Source of the DNA: Pseudoroseomonas aestuarii
GTDB taxonomy: Bacteria > Pseudomonadota > Alphaproteobacteria > Acetobacterales > Acetobacteraceae
Direction: 5' to 3'
Length of the DNA stretch: 64,000 nt
Assembly: GCF_042651065.1 (NCBI RefSeq)
Contig: NZ_JBHSCH010000006.1
Location: forward strand, 62,001 to 126,000
A program made the position numbers and the translations under genes. Under the pieces are notes generated by a model. It did no database searches. It worked only from the letters and a program-made list of their open reading frames with translations, and was not told the DNA's origin. Positions 16,572-25,552 of this stretch are shown here, piece by piece; position 1 is the stretch's first letter, and every line of letters begins with the position of its first letter.

Positions 16572-18079
16572 GGCTGCATCTCCTGAGCGGGGGTGGTGGC
16601 GGGGGGCGTGTCCAGCCAGGGCGGCAGGCGGCCGGTCCAGGGGCAGGCGGCCTCGTAGCGGGCGGCGGCCTGCAGCACGCGGAGGTCGCCACGCGGCGGG
16701 CCGATGATCTGCAGCCCCATCGGCAGGCCGCGCGCGTCGAAGCCCGCCGGCACGCTGATGGCCGGGCAGCCCGCCATGGTCGCGCCCACCACCACCTCCA
16801 TCCAGCGGTGGTAGCTGTCCATGGCGCGGCCGCCGACCTCGCGCGGCCAGGTCACCTCCGCCGCGAAGGGAAAGACCTGCGCGGCGGGGATCAGCAGCAC
16901 GTCGAAGCGCGCGAACAGGGCGGTGAAGGCCTTGTACCAGGCGCCCCGCTCCAGCCCCGCCTTGTAGGCATCGAGCGCCGAGAGGCGGTGGCTGCCCTCG
17001 ATCTCCCAGATCGCCTCGGGCTTCAGCAGGCGGCGCTGCGCCGGGTCGCGCCAGGCGGCGTCGTGCCGGCCGCCGATGCTCTGCTGCCGCAGGGTGACGA
17101 AGGCGCGCCACAGCCGCTCGGGGTCGAACTCCACCCGCGCCGGCTCGACGCTGCCGCCCGCCTGCCGGAACAGCCCGGCCGCCGCCTCGCACAGCGCCAG
17201 CACGCCCGGCTCGAAGGGCAGGTGGCCGCCGAGGTCGCCCAGCCAGCCGCAGCGCAGCGGTGCCGCCCAGCCCTCCTCCAGCCGGTCCTCATAGCGGTAG
17301 CCCGGCGCCTCCAGGGAGAGCGGCGCGCGGGGGTCGTACCCGGCCTGCACGGAGAGCAGCATCGCCACGTCCCGCACGCTGCGGCCCATCGGGCCTTCCA
17401 CCGCCATCTGGCCGTAGAAGGGGTCCGGCGTGTCCGCCGGCACGCGGCCCTGGCTCGGGCGGAAGCCATAGACGTTGTTGAAGGCCGCCGGGTTGCGGAG
17501 CGACCCGCCCATGTCGCCGCCATCGGCCACGGGCAGCATCCGCGTGGCCAGCGCCACCCCCGCCCCGCCGCTGGAGCCGCCGCCGACGCGCGAGGGGTCC
17601 CAGGCATTGCGGGTCAGGCCGAAGACCGGGTTGTAGCTGTTCGAGCCGTAGCCGAATTCCGGCACGTTGGTCTTGCCGATGATGATGGCCCCCGCCGCGC
17701 GCATGCGGGCGACGAAGATGGCGTCCTCCTCCGGCACCTGCTCCGCGAAGAGCGGCGAGCCGAGGGTGGTGCGCAGCCCCTTCGTCGCGGCCAGGTCCTT
17801 GATCGCCTGCGGCAGCCCGTGCAGCGGGCCGGTGGCCTCGCCGCGCGCCACGGCCGCGTCCGCCGCCTCCGCCTCGGCCAGCAGCGCGGCGCGCGGTCGC
17901 AGCGAGACGATGGCGTTCACATGCGGGTTCACCGCGGCGATATGGTCGAGATAGGCCGCCATGACCTCGCGCGCCGAGACCGCGCGGCGGCGGATCATGG
18001 CGGCGAGCGGCACGGCACCGAGCCGGCACAGCTCCGGCGTGGCGATGGCGGCGGGCAGGCCGGTTGCCGGCCCGCTCAC
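16568..18079 (-). CDS. Amidase (amidase signature family)
   Basis: 503 residues; hydrolyses a carboxamide to acid plus ammonia or amine. Ser-cisSer-Lys triad visible: Lys in LPQAIKDLAATKG, cis-Ser in VGGGSSGGAGVALAT and nucleophile Ser in ADGGDMGGSLRNPAAF. FNNVYGFRPSQGRVP and GPMGRSVRDVAMLL are further family blocks. The N-terminal helix (RRRAVSAREVMAAYLDHIAAVNP) is typical of GatA/amidase paralogues; no GatB or GatC nearby, so not the tRNA amidotransferase. No signal peptide, so cytoplasmic. The start is a GTG overlapping the penicillin acylase stop (GTGA), and its stop overlaps the next gene. Substrate unknown; it acts together with the neighbouring acylase. Confidence 0.92.
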   Translation of the reverse strand: MSGPATGLPAAIATPELCRLGAVPLAAMIRRRAVSAREVMAAYLDHIAAVNPHVNAIVSLRPRAALLAEAEAADAAVARGEATGPLHGLPQAIKDLAATKGLRTTLGSPLFAEQVPEEDAIFVARMRAAGAIIIGKTNVPEFGYGSNSYNPVFGLTRNAWDPSRVGGGSSGGAGVALATRMLPVADGGDMGGSLRNPAAFNNVYGFRPSQGRVPADTPDPFYGQMAVEGPMGRSVRDVAMLLSVQAGYDPRAPLSLEAPGYRYEDRLEEGWAAPLRCGWLGDLGGHLPFEPGVLALCEAAAGLFRQAGGSVEPARVEFDPERLWRAFVTLRQQSIGGRHDAAWRDPAQRRLLKPEAIWEIEGSHRLSALDAYKAGLERGAWYKAFTALFARFDVLLIPAAQVFPFAAEVTWPREVGGRAMDSYHRWMEVVVGATMAGCPAISVPAGFDARGLPMGLQIIGPPRGDLRVLQAAARYEAACPWTGRLPPWLDTPPATTPAQEMQP

Positions 18080-20406
18080 GGGCGCAGCACCTGGGTGGCG
18101 CGCGCCGCCTTGCGGACCGCCTCCCAGCCATAGAGCATCGGCACCATGCGGCAGGCCGCCCATTCGGCGTGCTGGTCCGTGTGGTGCGGACTGCCGGGAT
18201 GGCCGGAGACGCCGTGGAACACCGCCCAGCGGCTGTTGTCCCAATCCCCCACGTCGAAGGCGTAGCGCGCCAGGGCGCCATAGGCGGCGGCGGGCCCGGC
18301 GGCGGCGAGCAGGCCGTTGGCCAGCACCGTGTCGTTGTCGCCGCCGATCGGCAGGGCGGGCGGGTCGAGCAGCGGCGCCGCCTCGGGGAACAGCGCGGAG
18401 AGCGGATGGGTGAAGCGCGGCCGGTGCGCCTCGCCCCAGGGGGTCTCCCATTCCGTCTCCGCCGCCTCGCGCAGCGCGGCGCCGAGGGCCTGGTCCCAGT
18501 TCCAGCCATCGAGCAGCGCGGCATCGTCGCGCCGCAGCAGGTTGGGCAGGGTCCACCAGAGCTGGTTCATCGGCACCACGCCGGGCGCCACGGCCAGCCA
18601 GGGATGGGCGCCGGCGCCCGAGAGCCCGCTGCGCTCGGCCAGGATGCGCGTCAGCGCGCGGCGCAGCGCGACATAGGCGCCCGGCTCGGTGGCGCCGGCC
18701 TCCATGCGCCCGTCCCAGGCCAGCAGACGGGCGCGCAGCGCGCCCGCCGCACCCTCCGGCTCGGGCAGCGCGGCGAGGCGCTTCTGGAACAGCAGCGCAT
18801 TGGCCGAGAGCGTGTCGCCATGCAGCCGCCCGGCATCCTCCGCGCGGAAGGCCGGGTTGGCGCGGAGCGCCTCCAGGATGCGCGCGGCGCGGTAGGGCGG
18901 GTGGCAATCGGTGCAGAGGTAGTCCGGGTGGTCATCCGCCACCACGCGGTTGTTGGCGGTGACGATCAGCCCCTCCGCCGGGTCGATGGCGCGCGGCATC
19001 TCGTCATGCCCGATCCAGCCCCGCCAGGAATGCTCGCCCGTCCAGCCTGGCATGGGCAGCCAGCCACTCTCCCGCCCGCGGCGCGGCACGCGGGCGCGCA
19101 CCAGATGGCCGATATGCCCGCCCGTGTCGGCGGCGACGAGGTTGTGGTCGATCAGCCCCCAGCCGCGCGTCGCCTCGAACAGGTCCTCGACGCCGCTGGC
19201 CTGCGTCATGCGCGGCAGGCAGTCGAAGGAGAGGTCCGTCTCGGCGAACTGCACGGAGCGCAGCGACAGCGCCGTGCCCGCCCGCGCATCGCCCGCGATC
19301 ACCGGGCCGTTCGGCGTCTCCAGGATCTCGAAGCGGCGGGGCGGCGCGCCGCGCACCGCGATCTCCGCCTCGCGCCGGATGACGGGCACCCATTCTGGCC
19401 CGCTGGCCGGCCCGCTGGCGCCCGCCTGCATCACCCGCGCGCCATCCTCCGAAAAGCGCTCGAGGAAGACGTCGTGGATGTCCATGAAGGCGTGCGTCAC
19501 GCAATAGGCCACGCGGCCGTTCTGCGCGAAATGCGGGAAGCCCGGCACGCCCGGCACGGTGAGGCCGATCATGTCGAAGGCGTCGCAGGCCACATGGTGC
19601 TGCGCGTACATGTTGGGGATCTCGAAGACCCGGTGCGGGTCCCCGGCGAGGACAGGCCGCCCGGTGCCGCTGCGCGAGGGCGCGACCGCCCAGTTGTTGC
19701 TGCCGCCCCCCGTCTCGTCGCCCTGCACGCCGAGCGAGTCGAGCAGCGCGCGGAGGGCGGGCGCCAGCGCCGCGAGATCGGCCTCGTAGCGCGCCGCCTC
19801 CACCCCGGGCGGGATGCAGAGCAGGTCCCCCCCGCCATCATCGTAGCGCAGCAGCCCGACGCGCTCCGCCCCCACCACCGGCAGCGCCGCGGCGCGCCAC
19901 AGCTTGAACCACACCGAGCCCATCAGCAGCCCGAGGCGGCGCATCACCGCGATGCTGTGCCAGCCCTCCCAGGGCTCCGGCGTGGCGCCGAGCAGCGCGT
20001 ACTCCACCGGCAGCGGCGCGCCGGAGGCGAGGAAGGCGTTCACCCCCGCCGCGTAGGAGTCGAGCATCGCTTGCGCCGCCCCGCCCAGCGCCGCGTGGTC
20101 GCGCCGGCAGGCAGCCTCCATGCCGAGGCGGTGGACCAGGATATCCGCCTCCGCCGCGCCGGCGCCGAGCCATTCGGCAGCCCGGCCCAGAGCGCGCCGC
20201 CGCGTCAGCTCCATCTGGAACAGCCGGTCCTGCGCGTGGACGAAGCCGAGGGCGAACCAGGCATCGCCCGTGCCGCCGGCGCACAGATGGGGAATGCCAT
20301 AGGCATCGCGCAGGATCTCCACCGGCCCCTCCAGGCCGGGCACCCGCAATTCCCCCTCCAGCGGCGGCAGCGCCGCCTCCAGCATCCGCGCATCCACTCC
20401 GGTCAT
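18076..20406 (-). CDS. Penicillin acylase family Ntn hydrolase, apparently cytoplasmic
   Basis: 776 residues from the ATG at 20406, chosen for its GGGAGGA ribosome site; a start 60 nt upstream would read through the regulatory site. The family cleaves N-acyl amide bonds (beta-lactam side chains, acyl-homoserine lactones, N-acyl amino acids) after self-cleavage. The new N-terminal catalytic Ser is S236 in GGGSNNWAV, with SGTGRPVLAGDPHR following; the alpha-chain block RDAYGIPHLCAGG is also present. Most relatives are exported, but no signal peptide is visible here, which fits hydrolysis after import. First gene of the minus-strand operon, divergent from an ABC importer with a shared operator-like site between them. 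True substrate unknown. Confidence 0.88.
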   Translation of the reverse strand: MTGVDARMLEAALPPLEGELRVPGLEGPVEILRDAYGIPHLCAGGTGDAWFALGFVHAQDRLFQMELTRRRALGRAAEWLGAGAAEADILVHRLGMEAACRRDHAALGGAAQAMLDSYAAGVNAFLASGAPLPVEYALLGATPEPWEGWHSIAVMRRLGLLMGSVWFKLWRAAALPVVGAERVGLLRYDDGGGDLLCIPPGVEAARYEADLAALAPALRALLDSLGVQGDETGGGSNNWAVAPSRSGTGRPVLAGDPHRVFEIPNMYAQHHVACDAFDMIGLTVPGVPGFPHFAQNGRVAYCVTHAFMDIHDVFLERFSEDGARVMQAGASGPASGPEWVPVIRREAEIAVRGAPPRRFEILETPNGPVIAGDARAGTALSLRSVQFAETDLSFDCLPRMTQASGVEDLFEATRGWGLIDHNLVAADTGGHIGHLVRARVPRRGRESGWLPMPGWTGEHSWRGWIGHDEMPRAIDPAEGLIVTANNRVVADDHPDYLCTDCHPPYRAARILEALRANPAFRAEDAGRLHGDTLSANALLFQKRLAALPEPEGAAGALRARLLAWDGRMEAGATEPGAYVALRRALTRILAERSGLSGAGAHPWLAVAPGVVPMNQLWWTLPNLLRRDDAALLDGWNWDQALGAALREAAETEWETPWGEAHRPRFTHPLSALFPEAAPLLDPPALPIGGDNDTVLANGLLAAAGPAAAYGALARYAFDVGDWDNSRWAVFHGVSGHPGSPHHTDQHAEWAACRMVPMLYGWEAVRKAARATQVLRP

Positions 20407-20452
20407 GCCGTCCTCCCTGTCTGCGGGGAGTGTGGAACCGGCTTGCGGGTCT

Positions 20453-20468
20453 TGTCGATATATCAAAT
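20453..20468. promoter_or_regulatory. GATATATC operator-like site 1 (divergent control region)
   Basis: The perfect palindrome GATATATC (20457-20464) in the 95-bp region between the divergent acylase and ABC ATPase genes. Read on the minus strand it is TATTTGATATATCGACA, sharing TGATATATCG with two other sites (30078-30085 and 34933-34940). Probable binding site of the GntR regulator encoded at 23295-24017. Confidence 0.6.
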
Positions 20469-20501
20469 ACTCTGTTTCCGGATCGGGGCCAGGGGAGCCG
20501 A

Positions 20502-21593
20502 ATGGGCGGAACGGACGGGTTGGCGGGCCGCGTGGCGGTCGAGGGGCTAGTGAAGCGCTTCGGGCCGGTGAACGCGGTGGACCATGTCTCGCTGGAGGTC
20601 AGCTCCGGCGAGTTCCTCGCCCTGCTCGGCCCTTCCGGCTCGGGCAAGACGACCATCCTCATGTCCATCGCCGGCTTCGAGTTCCCGGATGCGGGCCGCA
20701 TCCTGATCGGGCAGGAGGAGGTGACCTGGACGCCGCCGAACCGGCGGAACCTCGGCATGGTGTTCCAGCGCTACACGCTGTTCCCGCATATGAGCGTGCT
20801 GGAGAACATCGCCTTCCCGCTGAAGATGCGCGGCGTCGGCCGCGCCGAGCGGGAGGAGCGCGCCCGCGCGGCGCTGGCCACGGTGCGGCTCGGCGAGATG
20901 GGCGGGCGCCGGCCGGCGCAGCTCTCGGGCGGGCAGCAGCAGCGCGTGGCCATCGCCCGCGCCATCGTCTACCAGCCGCGCGTGCTGCTGATGGACGAGC
21001 CGCTCTCCGCGCTGGACAAGAACCTGCGCGAGGAGATGCAGATCGAGATCAAGCATCTCCAGCAGCGCATCGGCATCACCGTCATCTTCGTCACCCACGA
21101 CCAGACGGAGGCGCTGACCATGGCCGACCGCATCGCCGTGCTGGACCATGGGCGGCTGCAGCAGCTCGGCACGCCACGCGATCTCTACGAGGCGCCGCAG
21201 ACCGCCTTCGTCGCCGGCTTCATCGGCGAGACGAATTTCTGCGAGGGGCAGCTCGCCCAGGCCGCCGCACCCGGTGAGTCCGTGACGGTCGCGCTCACGG
21301 GCGGCGGCAGCCTGCCCGCCATCGCCGCCGAGGCGCTGCCCGCCGGCGGCCGCATCAAGGTGGCGCTGCGGCCGGAGCGGCTGCGCGTGCTGCCCGCCGA
21401 TGCGGAGGGTGCCGCCGCCCGCGTGGCGGAGGCGATCTATGCCGGCAACGCCACCACGCTGATGCTGGAAGGCGCCTTCGGCCAGCCGCTCCGCGCCCGC
21501 ATCCCCGCCGGCGCCGGGCTGCACGAGCCGCGCCCAGGCGAGACGGTGCGCCTCGCCTGGCAGGCCGCCGACGCCAGGGCCTTCCGCGCGTGA
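20502..21593 (+). CDS. ABC transporter ATP-binding protein, PotA/FbpC type
   Basis: 363 residues. Walker A GPSGSGKTT, Q-loop MVFQRYTLFPHM, signature LSGGQQQRVAIARAI, Walker B VLLMDEPLSALD, H-loop VTHDQTEA and a C-terminal TOBE region (about 245-360). The ATG at 20502 follows AGGGGAG; an upstream in-frame start would encode the operator region and is rejected. It overlaps the first permease by GTGA. First gene of the plus-strand operon importing a substrate with the binding protein at 24070. Polyamine, iron and small organic cation importers share this architecture, so substrate is not deducible from the ATPase. Confidence 0.93.
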   Translation: MGGTDGLAGRVAVEGLVKRFGPVNAVDHVSLEVSSGEFLALLGPSGSGKTTILMSIAGFEFPDAGRILIGQEEVTWTPPNRRNLGMVFQRYTLFPHMSVLENIAFPLKMRGVGRAEREERARAALATVRLGEMGGRRPAQLSGGQQQRVAIARAIVYQPRVLLMDEPLSALDKNLREEMQIEIKHLQQRIGITVIFVTHDQTEALTMADRIAVLDHGRLQQLGTPRDLYEAPQTAFVAGFIGETNFCEGQLAQAAAPGESVTVALTGGGSLPAIAAEALPAGGRIKVALRPERLRVLPADAEGAAARVAEAIYAGNATTLMLEGAFGQPLRARIPAGAGLHEPRPGETVRLAWQAADARAFRA

Positions 21594-22462
21594 GCGCGCC
21601 CCGCCCCTCCCGCTTCCGGCTCGGCGGGCGCCGCTACAGCCCGGCGGCCAGCCTGGCCCTGGCGGCACCCTTCCTGCTGCTCGTCGCCATCATCTTCATC
21701 CTGCCGCTGGCGACGCTGCTGCATGAAAGCCTGTTCGTCCCCGCCCCCACCACCGAGCATTACGCCCGCGCCTTCGCCGAGCCGGTCTATCTGCGCGTCA
21801 TGCTGCGCACGCTCCGCATTGCGGCGCTGGTGACGGCGCTGGCGCTGCTGCTCGCCTGGCCGATGGCCTGGGTGATGTCGCGCAGCCGCGGGCTGGGCCT
21901 CGCGCTGCTCGCCGCCGCCGTGCTGCTGCCGCTCTGGACCTCCGTGCTGGTGCGCACCTATGCCTGGATGGTGCTGCTGCAGCGCAACGGCGTGGTGAAC
22001 CAGCTTCTGCAACAGCTAGGGCTGACCGAGGCGCCCATCCGCCTGCTCTACACGGAGGGCGCGGTGGTGCTGGCCATGGCGCATGTGCTGCTGCCCTTCA
22101 TGGTGCTGCCCATCTATTCCGCGCTGAAGGGCATCCCGGAGGACTATCCGCGCGCGGCGCAGATGCTCGGCGCCTCGCCCTGGGCCACCTTCCGCGAGGT
22201 GATCTGGCCGCTGGCGCTGCCCGGCGTCACCTCCGGCTGCCTGATGGTCTTCCTGCTGGCGCTGGGCTTCTTCGTCACGCCTGCGCTGATCGGCGGGCCG
22301 CAGCAGATGATGATCGCCACGCTGGTCTCGCAGCAGGTGCGGGAGATGCTGGACTGGCCCTTCGCCGGCGCGCTGGTCGGCATCCTGCTGGTCTTCGTGC
22401 TGGCCCTCACCCTGCTGTTCAAGCGCGCGGTGCGGCTGGACCGCTTCGTGGGGTCCGCATGA
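21590..22462 (+). CDS. ABC transporter permease, PotB type
   Basis: 290 residues starting at a GTG that overlaps the ATPase stop. Six predicted membrane segments (first about 19-40; others near 80-100, 105-130, 150-175, 215-240, 260-280). The EAA-loop is PEDYPRAAQMLGASPWATFREVIWPLALPG (docking site for the ATPase). LPLWTSVLVRTYAWMVLL is characteristic of PotB/PotH permeases. Overlaps the second permease by ATGA. Confidence 0.92.
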   Translation: MSAPRPSRFRLGGRRYSPAASLALAAPFLLLVAIIFILPLATLLHESLFVPAPTTEHYARAFAEPVYLRVMLRTLRIAALVTALALLLAWPMAWVMSRSRGLGLALLAAAVLLPLWTSVLVRTYAWMVLLQRNGVVNQLLQQLGLTEAPIRLLYTEGAVVLAMAHVLLPFMVLPIYSALKGIPEDYPRAAQMLGASPWATFREVIWPLALPGVTSGCLMVFLLALGFFVTPALIGGPQQMMIATLVSQQVREMLDWPFAGALVGILLVFVLALTLLFKRAVRLDRFVGSA

Positions 22463-23298
22463 GCGCCGCGCGGACACACAACCGCGCCGGGCGGATGGCG
22501 CTGAACGCGGCGGCCTATGCCGTCACGGTGTTCCTGCTACTGCCGACGCTGATCATCGCGCCGATGTCGGTGGGGCCGGAGCGGCTGCTGAGCTTCCCGC
22601 CGAAAGGCTTCTCGCTGCGCTGGTACGCCGCCTATTTCGAGGACAGCGACTGGCTGCGCGCCACCCTCTTCAGCGCCGAGGCGGGGCTCATCTCGGCGGT
22701 CTGCGCCACCCTCATCGGCACCATGCTGGCCCTCGCCCTGGTGCGCGGGCGGCTGCCGGGCAAGGGCTTCATCGAGCTGCTGGTGATCGGCCCCGTCATC
22801 GTGCCGCACATCGCGCTGGCCGTCGCCATGTTCCTGGTGTTCGAGCAGTTGCGGCTCACCGGCACGCTGCTCGGCTTCGCCATGGCGCACACCGTGCTCG
22901 CCCTGCCCTTCGTGGTCTTCACCGTGCTGGCGGCGCTCTACCGCTTCGACGTGGATCTGGAGCGCGCGGCGCTGTCCTGCGGCGCGGGGCCCATCCGCGC
23001 CTTCCGCCACGTCACCCTGCCGCTGATCGCGCCCGGCCTCGTCTCCGCCGCCCTCTTCGCCTTCATCATCTCCTTCGACGAGGCGGTGGTCTCCTTCTTC
23101 ATCTCGGATCTCGACCGCAAGACTTTGCCCCGCAAGATGTTCGAGGATATCGACTTCAACATCTCGCCCACCCTCGCCGCCGTGGCGACCATGCTCACCG
23201 CCCTCACCATCCTCGCGCTGCTGCTCGGCTACGGGCTGAAGCGCAGCCTGGAGCGGAGGGCGCGGGCCGCCGGCACGGCACCGGACTCAGGACCATGA
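22459..23298 (+). CDS. ABC transporter permease, PotC type
   Basis: 279 residues, six membrane segments, second half of the heterodimeric channel. EAA-loop region: DVDLERAALSCGAGPIRAFRHVTLPLIAPG. SFDEAVVSFFISD and LPRKMFEDIDFNISPTLAAVAT resemble PotC/PotI. ATGA overlap with the preceding permease and with the following GntR gene, so regulator and transporter are translationally coupled. Confidence 0.92.
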   Translation: MSAARTHNRAGRMALNAAAYAVTVFLLLPTLIIAPMSVGPERLLSFPPKGFSLRWYAAYFEDSDWLRATLFSAEAGLISAVCATLIGTMLALALVRGRLPGKGFIELLVIGPVIVPHIALAVAMFLVFEQLRLTGTLLGFAMAHTVLALPFVVFTVLAALYRFDVDLERAALSCGAGPIRAFRHVTLPLIAPGLVSAALFAFIISFDEAVVSFFISDLDRKTLPRKMFEDIDFNISPTLAAVATMLTALTILALLLGYGLKRSLERRARAAGTAPDSGP

Positions 23299-24017
23299 AG
23301 ACCATGCCCGAAGCGGCAAACGTGCTCGATTTCGTCGCCCCCGTCGGCCGGGAGAACCTGGCGGGGCGTGTCTATGACGAGCTGCGCAGCGCCCTGTTCG
23401 AGGGCCGCATGCGCCCCGGCCAGCGGCTCAAGATCCGCGACCTCGCCGCCGCCATGCAGGTCTCCGAGACGCCGGTGCGGGAGGCGGTGGTGCAGCTCGC
23501 CCGCGAGCGCGCGCTGCGGCTGGAGGCGGCGCGCTCCATCACCGTCGCCGGCCTCAGCCTGGAGCAGTATCTGGAGCTGCGCACCATCCGCCTGGAGCTG
23601 GAGGGGCTGGCCGCCGAGGCCGCCGCGCTGCGCATCACCCCCTCCGACCTCGACGCGCTGGAGCGCGCCAACACCGCCCTGGCCGCGGCCGAGGAGGCGG
23701 GCGAGGCGACCGCCGCCAACCGCGCCAACTGGGCCTTCCACCACACCCTCTACGCCGCCGCCGCCATGCCGGAGCTGCTCGCCCTCATCGAGAGCATCTG
23801 GCTGCGCAACGGGCCGATGCACGCCTTCCTCTACCCCGATGCGCGGCCGAGCTACCCCGGCCGGCACCGGCACCTCGACATCATCGACGGCTTGCGCGCG
23901 CGGGACCCGAAGGCGACCCGCGCCGCCCTGCGCGCGGATCTGATGGAGGGCGGCGCCAATCTCGTCGCGCTCCTCGGCCGCATGGAACGCGACACGGCCT
24001 GGACCACCCCCGGCTGA
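23295..24017 (+). CDS. GntR family regulator with FCD domain
   Basis: 240 residues. Winged helix-turn-helix (about 22-85): LKIRDLAAAMQVSETPVREAVVQLARE with the recognition helix SETPVREAV. C-terminal FCD ligand-binding helical domain (about 95-225) with Asn/His positions (NWAFHHTLY, RHRHLDIIDGL) that bind a metal and a small acid in relatives. Embedded between the permeases and the binding protein, it probably controls this island; the three GATATATC sites at 20457, 30078 and 34933 are the best candidates for its operators. FCD-type regulators usually repress and respond to a pathway carboxylate. Effector unknown. Confidence 0.9.
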   Translation: MKTMPEAANVLDFVAPVGRENLAGRVYDELRSALFEGRMRPGQRLKIRDLAAAMQVSETPVREAVVQLARERALRLEAARSITVAGLSLEQYLELRTIRLELEGLAAEAAALRITPSDLDALERANTALAAAEEAGEATAANRANWAFHHTLYAAAAMPELLALIESIWLRNGPMHAFLYPDARPSYPGRHRHLDIIDGLRARDPKATRAALRADLMEGGANLVALLGRMERDTAWTTPG

Positions 24018-24069
24018 TCCCCGGCGGCGGCCAGGTCCTCTCTCAACCGGCAAGGACAGGAGACAGGGC

Positions 24070-25131
24070 ATGGGCGTGACACGGAGAACACTTCTGGCGG
24101 CCACCGCGCTGGGCGCGGGGTCGGCGGGCCTGGCGAAGCCATCGCTCGCCCAGCGCGGCTCGGGCGAGGTGGTGGTCTGCGCCACCGGCGGGCTGATGGA
24201 ACGCAGCCTGCAGGAGCATTTCTACCGCCGCTTCGAGCAGGAGCAGGGCATCCGCGTCCGCTCCATCCCGATCGAGCTGCCGGACCAGTGGGCGCGCGCC
24301 CGCGCCGGGCAGCGCAGCGGCAACATCCCCTTCGACGTGGTGACCGCCACCCCGCCCGACCTGATCCAGCACGCCGACATCCTGGCGCCGGTGGACTGCA
24401 CCACGCCGGCCATGACGCAGCACGCCCTGCCCGGTGGCTGCTTCCCCACCGGCATCATCCGCACCGCTGGCGGCATGGCCATCACCTGGAGCAAAAAGGC
24501 CTTCCCCAATGGCGGCCCCGCCTCCTGGGCGGAGTTCTTCGACGTGCAGAAATTTCCCGGCCCCCGCTCCCTGCCGGATACGGGCGACCGCGAATGGTGG
24601 CTGCCGCTGGCGGCGCTGATGGCCGATGGCGTGCCGCGCGACAAGCTCTTCCCGATGGATCTCGACCGCGCCTACCGCAAGCTGGACACGATCAAGCCGC
24701 ACGTCGCCGCCTGGTGGAAGAGCGGCGACAACTCCATGCAGATCCTGCGCGGCGGCGATGCGGTGATGAGCGTGCTCTACTCCTCCCGCGCCGTGCCGCT
24801 GGCCAAGAGCGGGGAGTTCGACTTCACCTGGAACGGCGCCATCCGCGACGTCGGCAACTGGGCGGTGCTGAAGGGCGGGCCGAACACCGCCAACGCCATG
24901 CGCTTCCTGGAGTTCTTCGTGCAGAACCCGAAGGAGCACCTGCCCTTCAGCGAGAAGGTCTCCTTCGACAGCAACAACCGCGAGACCGCCGCGCTGGTGC
25001 CCGAGGCGGAGCGCCGCTACCGCGCCTCCTGGCCCGAGAACTGGGACCGGCTGGTGATCGCCGACTACGAATGGATCGCCGCCAACCGCAACGCCATGCG
25101 CGAGCGCTGGGTGAACTGGCTGACCCGCTGA
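24070..25131 (+). CDS. ABC transporter substrate-binding protein (family 1, PotD-like)
   Basis: 353 residues, periplasmic. Tat signal MGVTRRTLLAATALGAGSAGLA, cleavage near 28 (SLAQ). Mature start EVVVCATGGLMERSLQEHFYRRFEQEQGIRV is typical of extracellular solute-binding family 1. Conserved blocks: GGMAITWSKKAF, SWAEFFDV, DTIKPHVAAWWKSGDNS and PNTANAMRFLEFF. Strong AGGAGA site before the ATG. It supplies the ATPase-permease pair upstream. The ligand pocket Glu/Asp positions of PotD cannot be assigned by eye, so the substrate may be a nitrogenous compound other than a polyamine. Confidence 0.9.
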   Translation: MGVTRRTLLAATALGAGSAGLAKPSLAQRGSGEVVVCATGGLMERSLQEHFYRRFEQEQGIRVRSIPIELPDQWARARAGQRSGNIPFDVVTATPPDLIQHADILAPVDCTTPAMTQHALPGGCFPTGIIRTAGGMAITWSKKAFPNGGPASWAEFFDVQKFPGPRSLPDTGDREWWLPLAALMADGVPRDKLFPMDLDRAYRKLDTIKPHVAAWWKSGDNSMQILRGGDAVMSVLYSSRAVPLAKSGEFDFTWNGAIRDVGNWAVLKGGPNTANAMRFLEFFVQNPKEHLPFSEKVSFDSNNRETAALVPEAERRYRASWPENWDRLVIADYEWIAANRNAMRERWVNWLTR

Positions 25132-25152
25132 CCGGCCCACTGACCGATCCCA

Positions 25153-25177
25153 CGGGCGGGCCGCACGGGCCCGCCCG
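25153..25177 (+). terminator. GC hairpin after the binding-protein gene
   Basis: Perfect 10-bp stem CGGGCGGGCC / GGCCCGCCCG with loop GCACG, 22 nt after the binding-protein stop and before the dimethylformamidase-like genes. No U-tract. Such hairpins often stabilise the binding-protein mRNA or partly attenuate downstream expression. Confidence 0.45.
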
Positions 25178-25207
25178 CGCCACCCCTCTCACGGAAACCC
25201 GCCCTTC

Positions 25208-25552
25208 ATGCTGGTGAACCACCCCGAGGCGGCACACTGGCCGGTGGACCCGAGCCGGCTCGACCTCGTCGAGGAATTCCGCCGCAAGCCGCGCGGCCCG
25301 CACAGCGACGAGCTGCAGAAGCTGCTGCACCGGATGCGCTGGTCCGGCGTCGGCCGCCGCCACGTGCTCGTGGTGCTGGAGCCGAACCGCCGCTGGATGC
25401 TGGCACGCATGCCCGGCCGCCGCGGCGCGCCGGTGGAGACCTTCCCCAACCAAGTCTTCACCAGCCTGGCCGAGGCCGAGTGGGCCGTCTTCGCCCTGCG
25501 CTGGGAAGCGCTGACCGGCCAGACGCTGGCGCCCAGCAGGACCACGCCCTGA
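25208..25552 (+). CDS. N,N-dimethylformamidase-like small subunit
   Basis: 114 residues; no signal or membrane segment. Charged and helical with VDPSRLDLVEEFRRKPRGPHSDELQKLLHRMRW, then a beta-rich LVVLEPNRRWMLARMPG and a FTSLAEAEWAVFALRWEALTG end. Paracoccus-type N,N-dimethylformamidase consists of a small (~130 aa) and a large (~760 aa) subunit encoded in this order, and the stop here overlaps the large-subunit start by ATGA. Identification rests on size, order and coupling; the sequence alone would be called hypothetical. Confidence 0.72.
   Translation: MLVNHPEAAHWPVDPSRLDLVEEFRRKPRGPHSDELQKLLHRMRWSGVGRRHVLVVLEPNRRWMLARMPGRRGAPVETFPNQVFTSLAEAEWAVFALRWEALTGQTLAPSRTTP

Noticed and set aside
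16568..18079. GatA subunit of the glutamyl-tRNA amidotransferase
   Set aside because: No gatB/gatC nearby and it is coupled to an acylase and a binding protein, so a catabolic amidase is more likely.
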